Assembly: GCA_037389465.1 (NCBI GenBank) | Contig: JAZARR010000078.1 | Location: 248,001 to 312,000, forward strand | Source of the DNA: Baylisascaris procyonis | Taxonomy: Eukaryota; Nematoda; Chromadorea; Rhabditida; Ascarididae | Direction of reading: 5' to 3' | DNA: 64,000 nt | Part shown: positions 62,601 to 64,000 of the stretch, one piece after another | How the letters are laid out: each line of letters starts with the position of its first letter | Position numbering within the stretch: the stretch's first letter is position 1 | Made by a program: the position numbers and the translations under genes | Notes under the pieces: model-generated | Databases searched by the model: none | What the model was told of the DNA's origin: nothing | The model's input: only the letters and a program-made list of their open reading frames with translations

Positions 62601-64000
62601 AATTTTTTTTTTTAAGTTGCATCGTCAACAATAATCAGTGAGCGCTTTCTGTAGTATATGAGATTGATGCCCTTATGGAGCCGGAGCAGTAAGTGTACCA
62701 ATAAAGTCTTTATTGTCTTTTTGGTGATAAGCGGAGTGGAAACTAGTGCTGGTGCGGGTACGAGCGGTTGCATACGAGCTCCCTGAAAACGATGGCCACC
62801 CTTCGTTGTTGAGGAAGTAGGGACAAAATAGTGTAAAAATTGTCTTGCAGCTAATCAAGAACAACGAAAACGCCAGCAACTAAATTAGGGTAAAGCTTCA
62901 AAAACGTGAACAGAGAAGATCCACAGCTACCCACATTCGAAGTTATATGTGGTTAAAAAATTGACAAGTGATAAGTGTCTTACAGATGCCGAGTCTCGAA
63001 ACGTTAACGAGAAGAGGCTTGCCTAAGAAACTAAAGGTGTATTGCTTGAGAGTACGCAGAAAGAAAGCGATATTTTTCGACAACAGTTTAGATCACTATG
63101 TGAAACGTCAAATATCTATGACAGTAAAATAATAGAATTGAACGAAGCATGCTAAATACGCGAAGCGCGGAGTTGCAGAATTTTGCAACTTTGGCTGAGA
63201 TATGCAACCAAGTCTTATGTTTGTTTGTAACATGTGCCGAAATGAGGTGTTTCTCCCATTTGACGTTTGCGGAGAGGGACGCCTAAGCACTGGCATGTGC
63301 AGGGGAAGGGAGGAGTAAGGAGGATTCAGTAAGCCGCCTAGAGTCTGTATTGTGCAGTAGATGGTAAATGTAAAATTTGACAGTCGCCAAAAGTTTATGT
63401 CGGCAGTTGGTAAACGGTGAAAGAACGCTAAATTCGAAGAGGGTTTGCCAGGATATCCGAGCCGTAGATGAGCATACGTCAAATCTGCCTGCTTTTTCTC
63501 AATATTGGATCGTATGTGATGCCTCAAATCTCCACTCCCGTAGCTTTTGACGCGAGCAGAACAAAGGGTAGCAAATCATAGCAATATCAGTTAATCCTGT
63601 TTCAACTGAAGCTGTGGATGTAAGATATTGCGAAGGATTGCATTTCTGAAGGGTGAACAATTGGATCATTGTTGAAGGCAGCTTTTAGTGCCAGGCACAG
63701 CAGGTGAGCTGCACAAAAAAAAAGAAAAAACGGAGAACTGAACGTCTAAATTCGCAAATCTCTTTCATATCCTCTTGCTCGTGGCATAAGAATTTGAAAG
63801 CACGTGATAAAGTGTTAATAGTATAGATGTCTCATGACCTAGTGTAAATGACTGCTCATTATGAGTAATGGGATGTTAATGACCGAAAGTTAAGTCTGAG
63901 TACGAGTACGTGTTACCGGCGTTATTTCGTGCACAGTTATATTATTTTCCTTCGATTCTAGCATTTCGTTGATGTCAGGGCAATCGGCCAAGGGGAAATA
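59687..64000. other. Terminal region without a supported gene
   Basis: No conserved protein segment, tRNA or rRNA was recognised. ORFs at 60305-60661 (plus), 59990-60244 (minus) and 63108-63527 (minus) lack family signatures. A more GC-rich patch at about 60030-60160 stands out against AT-rich surroundings and could be an old repeat. Part of this region should be the promoter of the release factor gene. Confidence 0.45.

Overview
This 64-kb window is eukaryotic (metazoan) nuclear DNA. It carries spliced genes with many small exons, introns from about 0.2 to 3.6 kb, and long simple repeats in non-coding DNA. A nematode is the best guess: many introns end in short pyrimidine-plus-CAG acceptors (TTTCAG, TTTTCAG), stop codons are followed by AATAAA signals, and one start codon sits just behind an AG that could take a spliced leader. 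Long introns and moderate GC fit a parasitic clade such as ascaridoids or strongyles, but no species is assigned.

Three protein-coding genes are supported. (1) Positions 1-3259, plus strand: the last two exons of the retromer subunit VPS26, with the rest upstream of the window. (2) About 15418-52999, plus strand: a class XVIII unconventional myosin (MYO18-like). About 33 exons were rebuilt by hand, all but one or two joins keep frame, and they add up to 5535 nt (1844 residues plus stop) without the initiator exon. It has an N-terminal extension, a PDZ domain, a motor with altered nucleotide-binding motifs, a neck, a long coiled-coil tail and a polar C-terminus. (3) 54296-59677, minus strand: a complete seven-exon mitochondrial class-I peptide chain release factor (mtRF1/MTRF1L family), 375 residues, convergent with the myosin gene.

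Layout: VPS26 3' end; about 12 kb with no convincing gene, holding a large inverted-repeat (foldback-like) element at about 7.7-9.7 kb; the myosin gene with several (TA)n arrays, two alternating purine-pyrimidine tracts and an ATTT array in its introns; a 1.3-kb convergent intergenic gap; the release factor; and a last 4.3 kb where no gene could be supported.

The genes act in different systems (endosomal sorting, actin-linked scaffolding, mitochondrial translation) and nothing suggests a shared pathway or operon. The points most worth a second look are the degenerate motor motifs, two 117-nt phase-0 candidate cassette exons, a 31-nt micro-exon, a one-residue deletion in the release factor's codon-reading loop, the foldback element, and a 192-bp perfect palindrome built around a (TA)87 array. 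Most open reading frames outside these models are chance ORFs or repeat artefacts.
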